Origin: Verrucomicrobiota bacterium
GTDB taxonomy: Bacteria; Verrucomicrobiota; Verrucomicrobiia; Limisphaerales; JAHEOI01
Direction of reading: 5' to 3'
NCBI GenBank assembly: GCA_018610125.1
Contig: JAHEOI010000378.1
Location: 1-19,106, forward strand
DNA length: 19,106 nt
The stretch's first letter is position 1, and each line of letters opens with the position of its first letter. Position numbers and translations under genes: made by a program. Shown here piece after piece: positions 8,354 to 15,186 of this stretch. Under the pieces are notes generated by a model, which was not told the DNA's origin, searched no databases, and saw only the letters and a program-made list of their open reading frames with translations.

Positions 8354-8510
8354 GCGAAGAAAAAATCTTGACGTCCGATTGAAATGAGTAAAAATGCCGA
8401 CGTCGTTCGGTTTCGGCAAAGCCGCTCAAATAGGGACGTAAGGCAAAAGAATGCTTGGCAATGCTTTGGGGATGATAACCGGAATTGGTTGGCATGCCAT
8501 TTGCTGAAAC
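8348..8510. repeat. Three copies of an 11-bp motif GTTTC(A/G)GC(A/G)AA
   Basis: Copies lie at 8348-8358 (GTTTCAGCGAA, plus), 8410-8420 (GTTTCGGCAAA, plus) and 8500-8510 (minus strand reads GTTTCAGCAAA). Each pair differs at only one or two positions. The spacing (62 bp, then 90 bp) and the reversed third copy, all within 210 bp upstream of the pentapeptide-repeat start, suggest binding sites for one regulator. It could also be chance; I did not find other copies in the intergenic regions I scanned by eye. Confidence 0.5.
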
Positions 8511-8555
8511 TATAGAGGCAAGCAGTTGAGACGAAAAAAGAATAGGAGGTGGACG

Positions 8556-9038
8556 ATGACTCAAGCAGAGGCGGTCACGATACTCCGGCGAGGGAATTCC
8601 GGTGTCAACGAGTGGAACCGACGACGGCGAGCAGGCGAATGCATAGGGGACCTGAACGGGGTTGAGCTGACGGACTGCATTCTTTTTGGAGCGGACTTCT
8701 CGGGGTTAACGCTTTCTCAGGCGAACTTTCGGGGTAGCTTTCTGAATTATGCCTGCTTTGAGAACTGTGACTTGCGAGGTGCAATCTTCCGGGAAGCGAT
8801 GTTGCATTATGCGGAGTTTACCGAGACCGACCTGACGGATGCCGACCTAAGCCATAGCTTGCTGTTCCGGGTGAAGTTTTATCATTGTCATTTAATTCGG
8901 ACGCAATTTGCGTTTTCACACCTGTCTCATGCCATGGTTGGAGAGTGCCTTGTCAACGAGGCCAACCTGATCGGGACAGATTTGTCGGTGGACGACTTCA
9001 GGAGATACTATGACGAGCTCGAGCCGGAATCGGCATGA
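8556..9038 (+). CDS. Pentapeptide-repeat protein
   Basis: This 160-aa protein begins MTQAEAVTILRRG. A strong Shine-Dalgarno (AGGAGG, 8544-8549) lies six bases before the ATG at 8556 and decides this start over an in-frame TTG at 8526. After a basic helical N-terminus (WNRRRRAGE), residues from about 33 to 145 are A(D/N)LXX-type pentapeptide repeats, for example GADFSGLTLSQANFRGSFLN, CDLRGAIFREAM and DLTDADLSHS. Such repeats fold into a right-handed quadrilateral beta-helix. Known functions are diverse (DNA mimicry protecting gyrase in Qnr/MfpA, scaffolding, regulation), and most members are uncharacterised. No signal peptide or membrane segment is seen, so it is probably cytoplasmic. It has the best ribosome binding site in the window and its own upstream repeat cluster, suggesting independent regulation. 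It converges on the decayed DUF1501 gene. Confidence 0.93.
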   Translation: MTQAEAVTILRRGNSGVNEWNRRRRAGECIGDLNGVELTDCILFGADFSGLTLSQANFRGSFLNYACFENCDLRGAIFREAMLHYAEFTETDLTDADLSHSLLFRVKFYHCHLIRTQFAFSHLSHAMVGECLVNEANLIGTDLSVDDFRRYYDELEPESA

Positions 9039-9103
9039 TATTTCCCGGTCCGTGGGAATAAGCAGCCGCTGGTTCCGCCGGCGCGCCTAAAATCAGAGGC
9101 CAA

Positions 9104-9784
9104 TCAAGCCAGAAGGGCATTCACGACCTTCCCTCCAACATCGGTCAATCGAAAATCTCGACCTTGAAAATTGTAAGTGAGTCGTTTGTGCTTTAGTCCG
9201 AGACGGTCAAGAATAGTCGCTTGAATGTCATGGACGCTTACAGGATTTTCGGCGATATGGTAACCGATATCATCGGTTTGACCGTAAGTGATCCATGACC
9301 CCATACTGGAACGTCCCAGACGCGGAGCCCCTGTAAAGACAAAGAGCTGAGCCGGGGCATGGTTGAATTGCTCCGTATGGAGGGTCTGGACGACCGCGAC
9401 ATCGTCAATGACCTCGCCCAGATGCGGCAGCAATTCCGATAGCTCGATACCGGAGCGCCCATGTCGATGAAACGGGTAAGGGGTGCCGAGCATGGTCGGG
9501 ATCCCTTTAATGAAGGCAAACCGTTCATTCTCGAGCAGCGACTCGGGACACGGCTTCCCGTCAAGCTCCTGAAGCTTTGGCTTGTGATCGAATAGATCAA
9601 GCTGAGAAGGCGAGCCGGACATGTGCAGGTAGATGACCCGCTTGGCCTTCGGCGCAAAATGGGGCAGCTTGGGAGCTAGGGGATCCTCCTGCCCACCCTG
9701 AGGATTGTCGGCAAGGACGTCGTTGTTCAAAATTCTTCCATTCAGGCGCGCAACGAAAGGGTTGGAAAGGAATATAGGGGCCAT
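9104..9784 (-). pseudogene. DUF1501 remnant: in-frame internal deletion and missing export signal
   Basis: The frame encodes 226 aa against 482 for the intact paralogue at 2095-3543. Residues 36-165 match the N-terminal part (LAPKLPHFAPKAKRVIYLHM, HTEQFNHAPAQLFVFTG, LGRSSMGSWITYG) and residues 168-226 match the C-terminal part (TDDIGYHIAENPVSVHDIQA, FQGRDFRLTDVGGKVV). By alignment to the paralogue, about 240 residues (from the YG at 183-184 to the YG at 423-424) are missing. The lost segment contains the WASEFGRTP and GRDHH blocks thought to build the active site. The frame is preserved, so a shortened protein could still be made. The N-terminus lacks the twin-arginine signal expected of the family, and in-frame stops close the frame just upstream. 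No DUF1549/DUF1553 partner lies next to it. I judge it a dead gene or one becoming so. Confidence 0.85.
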
Positions 9785-10003
9785 TTGCCGGGCCTTGTTG
9801 TTGGTTATGATGACGTCAAGCGATCATGATGATTGTGCTTTTTCCTTGGCAATGGCCCCCCAATTGAGCTATTGACCTTGGATTGAGTTGAGTTTCGCGT
9901 GAAATGCTGGTGATATCAATCGAAAGTTGGTTAAAAAATGGCCACCTGCTAAGTGAGATGGCGGGGAGACGTCAGTGGGCAGCTCGGGGCGACGAGGGTG
10001 TTT

Positions 10004-11275
10004 ATGAGCGGAGATGAAGGATTCCCAACGGTGTCGGCGAATTGGAAGCGAAGGGCTTTTATCAAGGCATCCGTCGGCGCGGTACCTTTCTTCTTTTCGA
10101 GTGGGTTGTTCAGCTTGGGCAAGAAGGCGAGCGTGAGCCAAGTGAAAATAGAGAACATTGAGATATTTCCGATGCGATACCCGATGACCGGGTATTTCAA
10201 GTTCTTCACCGGGCCGCATGGCTCTCAGGGGAGGGCCGCGGTGATTGTGAAAATGACCGCGGACAATGGGGTTGTCGGATGGGGCCAGAGTATTCCAATC
10301 GCCAAGTGGGCCTATGAGACCCTGGAGACAGCGACGATTGCCTTGCGCGATTATTGGCGCCCGGTCCTGATCGGACGCGATCCCACCGATATCGCCGGAG
10401 CCCATGAAGCGATGGATCAGGCGATTGCTCCGGGCTTCACTACCGGCATGCCGATTTCCCGTGCCGGAATGGATCTCGCATTGCATGATTTGGTCGGCAA
10501 ATTGAGGGGGCAGTCGCTGGCTGAGATGTGGGGCCAGCCGAAAGGTGGACCGATTACATTGAGCTGGACGGTCAACGTGCGCTCCTTGGAGGAAGTCGAG
10601 GGGCTGATCGAGCAGGGGCGAGAACACGGCTATCAGAATTTTAACATTAAGGTCTCCCCGGATCCGGAGTTTGATGTCGCCTTGGCTAAGAAGGTGAGGG
10701 AGATTGCCCCGGAGACATTCCTCTGGGCCGATGCCAATGGGGGATACGACGAAGGAACCGCATTGACGGCGGCACCAAAGCTGGCCGATGCCGGCGTGGA
10801 TGTGCTGGAAGCACCGCTCAGGCCGAATCGGATCAGTGGCTATCAGGCCTTGAAGCGTCAAGGCGCGCTTCCGATTCTAATGGATGAGGGGGTGATTTCG
10901 CCGGTCGAGCTGGAGGAGTTCATTCGCTTAAAGATGCTCGATGGGGTTGCCATGAAGCATGCCCGATGTGGCGGGCTCCTTTCGGCGAAACGGCAAATCG
11001 AGCTATTGGAGGAGCACGGGTTAATGTGGCTTGGAAGCGGGCTGACTGACCCGGATATTTCGCTGGCCGCATGCCTCGGAATTTATGGGGCGTATGGGCT
11101 TACAAAGCCGGCGGCATTGAATGGTCCTCAATTCTTAACGGCGACTGTGCTCAAGAGCCCATTGAAAGTCAGTGAAGGACGGATGGCTGTGCCGGAGGGA
11201 CCCGGCTTGGGGGTCGAAGTCGATGAGGATAGGGTGCGGGAACTGGCCGCACAAGCCAAACAGCAGGGAAAGTAG
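10004..11275 (+). CDS. Tat-exported mandelate racemase/muconate lactonizing enzyme family protein (enolase superfamily)
   Basis: The ATG at 10004 gives 423 aa; an earlier in-frame GTG at 9953 is possible, but the ATG places KRRAFIKASVGAVPFFFSSG (16-35), a twin-arginine-type signal, near the N-terminus. The capping domain spans about 45-170, followed by the barrel. Expected catalytic positions are visible: K216 in FNIK on strand 2, metal ligands D243 (WADANGG), E269 (LEAP) and D294/E295 (LMDEG), and K318 in MKHARCGG on strand 6. A Lys on strand 6 places it in the muconate lactonizing enzyme subgroup (cycloisomerases, o-succinylbenzoate synthase, dipeptide epimerases). The usual strand-2 K-x-K reads N-x-K, so the first Lys is lost while the catalytic second one stays. 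The substrate cannot be predicted. A possible terminator follows at 11350-11373. Confidence 0.93.
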   Translation: MSGDEGFPTVSANWKRRAFIKASVGAVPFFFSSGLFSLGKKASVSQVKIENIEIFPMRYPMTGYFKFFTGPHGSQGRAAVIVKMTADNGVVGWGQSIPIAKWAYETLETATIALRDYWRPVLIGRDPTDIAGAHEAMDQAIAPGFTTGMPISRAGMDLALHDLVGKLRGQSLAEMWGQPKGGPITLSWTVNVRSLEEVEGLIEQGREHGYQNFNIKVSPDPEFDVALAKKVREIAPETFLWADANGGYDEGTALTAAPKLADAGVDVLEAPLRPNRISGYQALKRQGALPILMDEGVISPVELEEFIRLKMLDGVAMKHARCGGLLSAKRQIELLEEHGLMWLGSGLTDPDISLAACLGIYGAYGLTKPAALNGPQFLTATVLKSPLKVSEGRMAVPEGPGLGVEVDEDRVRELAAQAKQQGK

Positions 11276-11349
11276 CGGGGCAACGCTTTCACTAACCCGG
11301 CGACGTCGATGTGGGCGTGGTTGAGACCGGGGGCTTGCGATTAGTAAGG

Positions 11350-11373
11350 CCCGGAACCGGGCTTCGGTTTTGT
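11350..11373 (+). terminator. Possible Rho-independent terminator after the enolase-superfamily gene
   Basis: GCCCG (11350-11354) and CGGGC (11359-11363) can form a 5-bp GC-only stem with a 4-nt loop, followed by a T-rich run TTCGGTTTTGTT. The stem is short and the T-run is interrupted, so this is a weak candidate. It lies 75 bp after the stop codon and about 50 bp before the next gene. Confidence 0.3.
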
Positions 11374-11419
11374 TCCGCTTGGCGGGACCGAAAAAGAAAG
11401 AATCGAGCAGGAAGTTGGT

Positions 11420-12448
11420 ATGAGTGATGCGAAAGTGGTGTCAACGGGCGGTCGGTCATGTGAAGGGGGGCAGTCCCTAAGGAAAAAAATGAGCTTGCCA
11501 AGATTCGTTGGCTTGGTGTGCGTCTTTGGTTTATTCGGCTTGCCGTTTGTTTTTGGTCCGCAGGCAACTGCTTCCGCTGCGGGGTTTCGGGTAGTGGACG
11601 ATGACGAGGAACGGCTTCATGTGTATGAGGGCGAGAAGCCGGTGCTGACATACAACTATGGGATGCAAATGAAACAGGGGGTCCCGAAAGATCGGCAACG
11701 GTCCAGCTATGTCCACCCGGTTTATGGTTTGGATGGAGAAGTGCTTACGGCCGATTTTCCTCAAGATCATTATCATCACCGCGGCGTTTCCTGGATGTGG
11801 CCGCGGATGAAGGTCGGCGAGCGGGAGGTGGACCTTTGGCATATTCAAGGCATCCGACAGCATTTCAACCGATGGATTCGTCGGGAAGTCTCGGCAAATG
11901 GGGCTGTCTTGAAGGTCTTGAATGATTGGAAGTTGGATGGCCAAAAGACGGTGGCTAAGGAGACGGTGACGATCGATGTCCACCCGGCTCAGGAGAAAGG
12001 GCGTGCGATCGACTTTCGGCTGCGTTTCAGGGCGCTCGAGGAACCGATCATGTTGTGGGGCCAAGTGAGAAAAGGGTATGGGGGATTCTGTTTCCGGTTT
12101 GGTCCCCGGGAGAGCACGGTGATTACCACAGAGGAAGGGAGGCAGGAGGACAGCAACTTGAAACCGTTCCGGTGGGCTGATTTATCGGGGCAATTCCGCG
12201 ATCGGAACGAGGTTTCCGGCGCGGCGGTATTTGTCCATCCTGACAACCCGGATTCTCCCAACGGCTGGACACTCCGTCATTATGGGTTTCTCGGGCCTTG
12301 CTGGCCGGCACTGGAAAAATATTGGCTCCGGCCGGGACAGCCGGTCACCTTGAATTATCGCGTTTGGATCCATCAAGGCGGTGCTAAAGAAGGTAACGTC
12401 GCCCAAGCCTACGCGAGCTACCTGGATGAGGTGGAGAGAACGGAATAA
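11420..12448 (+). CDS. Exported PmoA-like family protein (DUF6807)
   Basis: This 342-aa protein has a signal peptide centred on PRFVGLVCVFGLFGLPFVFG (27-46). The start is uncertain: ATG 11420 has AGGAAG five bases upstream, and ATG 11489 (MSLPRFVG, 319 aa) has AAGGA five bases upstream; the shorter form gives a more typical signal peptide. The mature part is a beta-rich domain of the 'methane oxygenase PmoA' Pfam family (PF14100, now DUF6807), with a His-rich signature DFPQDHYHHRGVSWMW (112-127) and a conserved end segment WTLRHYGFLGPCWP and LNYRVWIHQGG. Despite the family name this is not the copper methane monooxygenase subunit. Such proteins are common in planctomycete and verrucomicrobial gene sets for glycan use; the reaction is unknown, and the His cluster suggests metal binding. 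It ends 43 bp before a convergent paralogue. Confidence 0.9.
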   Translation: MSDAKVVSTGGRSCEGGQSLRKKMSLPRFVGLVCVFGLFGLPFVFGPQATASAAGFRVVDDDEERLHVYEGEKPVLTYNYGMQMKQGVPKDRQRSSYVHPVYGLDGEVLTADFPQDHYHHRGVSWMWPRMKVGEREVDLWHIQGIRQHFNRWIRREVSANGAVLKVLNDWKLDGQKTVAKETVTIDVHPAQEKGRAIDFRLRFRALEEPIMLWGQVRKGYGGFCFRFGPRESTVITTEEGRQEDSNLKPFRWADLSGQFRDRNEVSGAAVFVHPDNPDSPNGWTLRHYGFLGPCWPALEKYWLRPGQPVTLNYRVWIHQGGAKEGNVAQAYASYLDEVERTE

Positions 12449-12491
12449 CCTCCGAAAGGCTCGGGACAGCGACTTTCAAGGCAACCTAGCC

Positions 12492-13445
12492 CTAGTCCAC
12501 ATCTTCCTCCTTCCACTGATGGAACAAGTCGCTCAGCAACTTCTGAGAAGGCTTGCCACCATGGACAACGACGCGGTAACGCAACGTGAGCTGCTCCCCT
12601 TTTGACAGATCATAGTGGTCGTCTTCAAGCCAGTACATCGGGGTCGGTGAAAAGAAGCCGTAGTTTCGGGTGAACCATCGGCTTGGGAACCAATGATTCT
12701 CGGGATGGGTCAGGATGGCAATGCCTTCCTCCTCGCCGTGATGCACTCCGGAATAATCCATCCACGGCGCCTTTTTCCCCCATGTCTGCTCTTCACCCTT
12801 TTGTCCATGGGCATTCAAGAGTCGACCGCCGCCGTCGACGCTTAACGCCGGCTCAACCCGAGCCGAAAAGAGGGCGTGGTTGGTCTTGCGAATTCGGACA
12901 TCCGTTTGGGCGGTCAGGGTGATTCGGAAATCAATATAGCGTCGGTCTTCAGTCGGTGCGGTGATGACAATCCGCCGGTGGCCCTTAAAGGGCGATGACG
13001 CCCCCGATCGTTCCCACTGGCAATCCTGCTCAAGGACGATCTTTTTCCCGGAGGGTTCGACGATGGAAACGCGCTCTGAGCTGATTTGCCCCTGCTTGAG
13101 TGGACCTTGCCAATAGTTACCCCCGTTGACATGATCGCATGCGAAAAAGAGGGAGTGGTGATGCGGCCACGGCTCCGTCTCTCGAGTTGTCACGGTCTTT
13201 CCGGTCCGCGGTCCGTTAACGGGATAGAAGTAAGGATATTTCCAATCCTGCGTAAAAATGTACTCGGTAAAAAGCGCATCCTCGACATAGACGCTGACCC
13301 GGTCGCGTTTCATTTCGGCCCGGAGCGTCTGCGCGCCATAGAGGACGGTAGCGGGCGCTATAGCCAAGCCCAGGAGTACCAACCCAATCAGGCTGAGGAG
13401 GACTCGACCAATAATCCGACGCTCATAACAAATCGACTTAGCCAT
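12492..13445 (-). CDS. Membrane-anchored PmoA-like family protein (DUF6807)
   Basis: Translation from the ATG at 13445 gives 317 aa (MAKSICYERR...). The frame extends upstream to 13718 but there it overlaps the TolC-like gene and lacks family similarity. A single hydrophobic segment (residues 12-32) could be an uncleaved signal anchor. The rest is a PmoA-like domain: ETEPWPHHHSLFFACDHVNG (90-109) is the His-rich signature equivalent to DHYHHRG in the neighbouring paralogue, and FTRNYGFFSPTPMYW and LRYRVVVHGG near the C-terminus match its end segment. The two paralogues are diverged, so they are not a recent duplication. The gene starts 49 bp after the TolC-like stop and may be transcribed with it. 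No clear ribosome binding site is seen. The function is unknown. Confidence 0.9.
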   Translation of the reverse strand: MAKSICYERRIIGRVLLSLIGLVLLGLAIAPATVLYGAQTLRAEMKRDRVSVYVEDALFTEYIFTQDWKYPYFYPVNGPRTGKTVTTRETEPWPHHHSLFFACDHVNGGNYWQGPLKQGQISSERVSIVEPSGKKIVLEQDCQWERSGASSPFKGHRRIVITAPTEDRRYIDFRITLTAQTDVRIRKTNHALFSARVEPALSVDGGGRLLNAHGQKGEEQTWGKKAPWMDYSGVHHGEEEGIAILTHPENHWFPSRWFTRNYGFFSPTPMYWLEDDHYDLSKGEQLTLRYRVVVHGGKPSQKLLSDLFHQWKEEDVD

Positions 13446-13494
13446 ATCGCCATAAAAACCCCGGTTCGCTATTCGGATCAAGGATGAAACATCC

Positions 13495-15108
13495 CTATTC
13501 CATTTCAAGCCGAATATTGTTTCGTTCGAGCGTTGTCCCTCGCGCCAGGGCCACTTCGGCGAGGGAGATGTTGTAGTCTGCGAGGGCGCGGATTTCCGCG
13601 GATCGGGCCTGAGTGAGATCGCGTTGCAATCTAAGCACCTCGAAGCTCGTGCTCTTGCCTTGCTGAAGTTTCTTTTGCTCCGCTTCAAGGGCGGCTTGGG
13701 AGAATTGCCTCGCTTCACGTGTCGCTTGCACCCGTTGGAAATCCGTTTTGGCCTGCTTGATCGCGTTGTCGATTTCCACCATGACGTTTTGCTCGACTTT
13801 TTTCAATTGCAAGAGCAATTGCTCCTTTGAGGCCTTCGAGGACTGATACCGGTTCCGCCTCGCCTTGTTGCTAAGAGGAACCCTGAAAACGACGCCGATG
13901 CTATGGCGTGGATTATCTCGACTCTCGTAATCTTTGTATAATCGCTCGAATGTCCTGTCGACGCCGTTGACTCCGTAGCTGGCAGTCAAATCCAGGACCG
14001 GGAAGACTTGATTATGGCGATAGCGCACGATCACGTTTTGTCGCTCGAGCTGCTTCTTTTTCCGAAGGAGGTCGGGTCGATGCTTCAGTCCTTCCTTCCA
14101 GCTTTCTTGGAGATCCAAGTCGGCCGGCATGGCCACCATGGTTTCGGAAGGATGAATCTCCAAATCATGCCACCTCGAGTATTGTTGCGTAATGAGCTTT
14201 TTTAAGGCGTTTTCCCGGAGCTCCACTTGTTGCCTGGCTTCAAGCAGATCCGCTCGACTCGTGGCCACTTGCGATTCCGCCTGTTTCTCTTCGAGCGGGG
14301 CCATCGCGCCGACTTCAACCCGCCTCGCATTCTCCTTGAGGAGCCTTTTGGCAAGCTCGAGGGCTTTCTGGCGCACCTTGACGTTCTCATGGGCGAAAAT
14401 CAGGTTGTAATAGGCCCGCTCAACCTGAGTGACGGTTTGCATTGTTTGGTTACGAAACCCCAATTCCGAGATCTTGAGGTTCTTTCGATTGACCTTGATC
14501 TGCTGCCGAGTCGCGTCGATCCAAAAATTACGCAACAACGGCTGCGTCACGGAAACGCCCGCACCCCCTGTAAATTCCTCGGTGGGATTAATAAAATTCC
14601 CTTCGCGCTTGAACGCGTTTGCCGAAAGGCTGTAACGCATCCCGCTCAATGGGAGCTGCCCGTTAAACCCCGCGCTGAAACGGTCGGTCCGGGTCTCATT
14701 CGCCGGAAATGGCTCATTGGTATTCGGATTGATACCGCCCGGCGAGGATTCGAACTCCTCTTCGGATGAGATTTCAAATACCGGGTCATAGGGGCCGTAA
14801 GAGGCCCGAAGATCGTATCGCGAGATCGCAGGACTGATTCCTTGAATCTGCACATCGAAATTGTGCCGAATGGCTAAGCGAATGCTTCGCTTGAGCGACA
14901 GCACTTTCTCTTTTTCTCCCTTCCCGGCCCCCTGCGGCTCAAGAGTCGTTTGGAGATACTCCTGATTATTGGGTTCTGAAGCGGTATCTTTGGCTGTGTA
15001 AGGGGTCGAATGCCCCAATCCCGTTGTCGCTGCTGTCGACCCAAGCGCGAAGAGGACGATTAGTTTCAGACGAATATTGATCCCTTTCCAAACCCTTAAT
15101 TGATCCAT
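13495..15108 (-). CDS. TolC-like outer membrane efflux protein
   Basis: This 537-aa protein has a signal peptide (LKLIVLFALGSTAATTGLG, residues 14-32). It then shows the two-repeat outer membrane efflux protein pattern: paired strands (YDLRASYGPYDPVFEISSEE, RTDRFSAGFNGQLPLSGMRY) alternating with long helical coiled-coil stretches. The latter include VERAYYNLIFAHENVKVRQK with ELAKRLLKENARRVEVGAMA in the first repeat and AIKQAKTDFQRVQATREARQ to the C-terminus in the second. RVEVGAMAPLE and LQQGKSTSFEVLRLQRDL are typical helix-turn signatures. Such trimers form the outer-membrane channel of tripartite export systems. No periplasmic adaptor or inner-membrane pump (RND, ABC or MFS) is encoded nearby, so the partner lies elsewhere. 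The gene starts 78 bp after the FAD oxidoreductase stop. The sequence just before the start is not Shine-Dalgarno-like. Confidence 0.95.
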   Translation of the reverse strand: MDQLRVWKGINIRLKLIVLFALGSTAATTGLGHSTPYTAKDTASEPNNQEYLQTTLEPQGAGKGEKEKVLSLKRSIRLAIRHNFDVQIQGISPAISRYDLRASYGPYDPVFEISSEEEFESSPGGINPNTNEPFPANETRTDRFSAGFNGQLPLSGMRYSLSANAFKREGNFINPTEEFTGGAGVSVTQPLLRNFWIDATRQQIKVNRKNLKISELGFRNQTMQTVTQVERAYYNLIFAHENVKVRQKALELAKRLLKENARRVEVGAMAPLEEKQAESQVATSRADLLEARQQVELRENALKKLITQQYSRWHDLEIHPSETMVAMPADLDLQESWKEGLKHRPDLLRKKKQLERQNVIVRYRHNQVFPVLDLTASYGVNGVDRTFERLYKDYESRDNPRHSIGVVFRVPLSNKARRNRYQSSKASKEQLLLQLKKVEQNVMVEIDNAIKQAKTDFQRVQATREARQFSQAALEAEQKKLQQGKSTSFEVLRLQRDLTQARSAEIRALADYNISLAEVALARGTTLERNNIRLEME

Positions 15109-15186
15109 GAGGTGGAGCTCTGTCTATTTTGAATCATCCCGAGCAAAACGCCAAAAAAGAAGTGGTTTTGATTCGGCATCTCGGTT

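Larger units (their letters stand above)
8175..8555. other. Divergent intergenic spacer with repeated motif (sialidase-like / pentapeptide-repeat genes)
   Basis: This 381-bp spacer separates two divergent genes and should hold promoters for both. I see no credible coding region. The right half contains an inverted repeat (8337-8353) and three copies of an 11-bp motif described separately. A weak promoter-like pair, TTGACG (8368-8373) and AAAATG (8391-8396) at 17-bp spacing, lies between the first two motif copies and points at the pentapeptide-repeat gene. That promoter assignment is a guess. Confidence 0.5.

Noticed and set aside
8331..8564. 77-codon reverse-strand frame in the spacer before the pentapeptide-repeat gene
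   Set aside because: It has no visible ribosome binding site, overlaps the pentapeptide-repeat start, covers the repeat cluster and does not resemble a protein.
9042..9058. TTCCC...GGGAA inverted repeat between the pentapeptide-repeat gene and the DUF1501 remnant
   Set aside because: A 5-bp stem with a 7-nt loop and no T-tract is too weak to call a terminator.
9869..10861. 330-codon reverse-strand frame opposite the enolase-superfamily gene
   Set aside because: It is antisense to a gene with clear catalytic motifs and its translation is Arg/Pro/His-rich low-quality sequence typical of a shadow frame.
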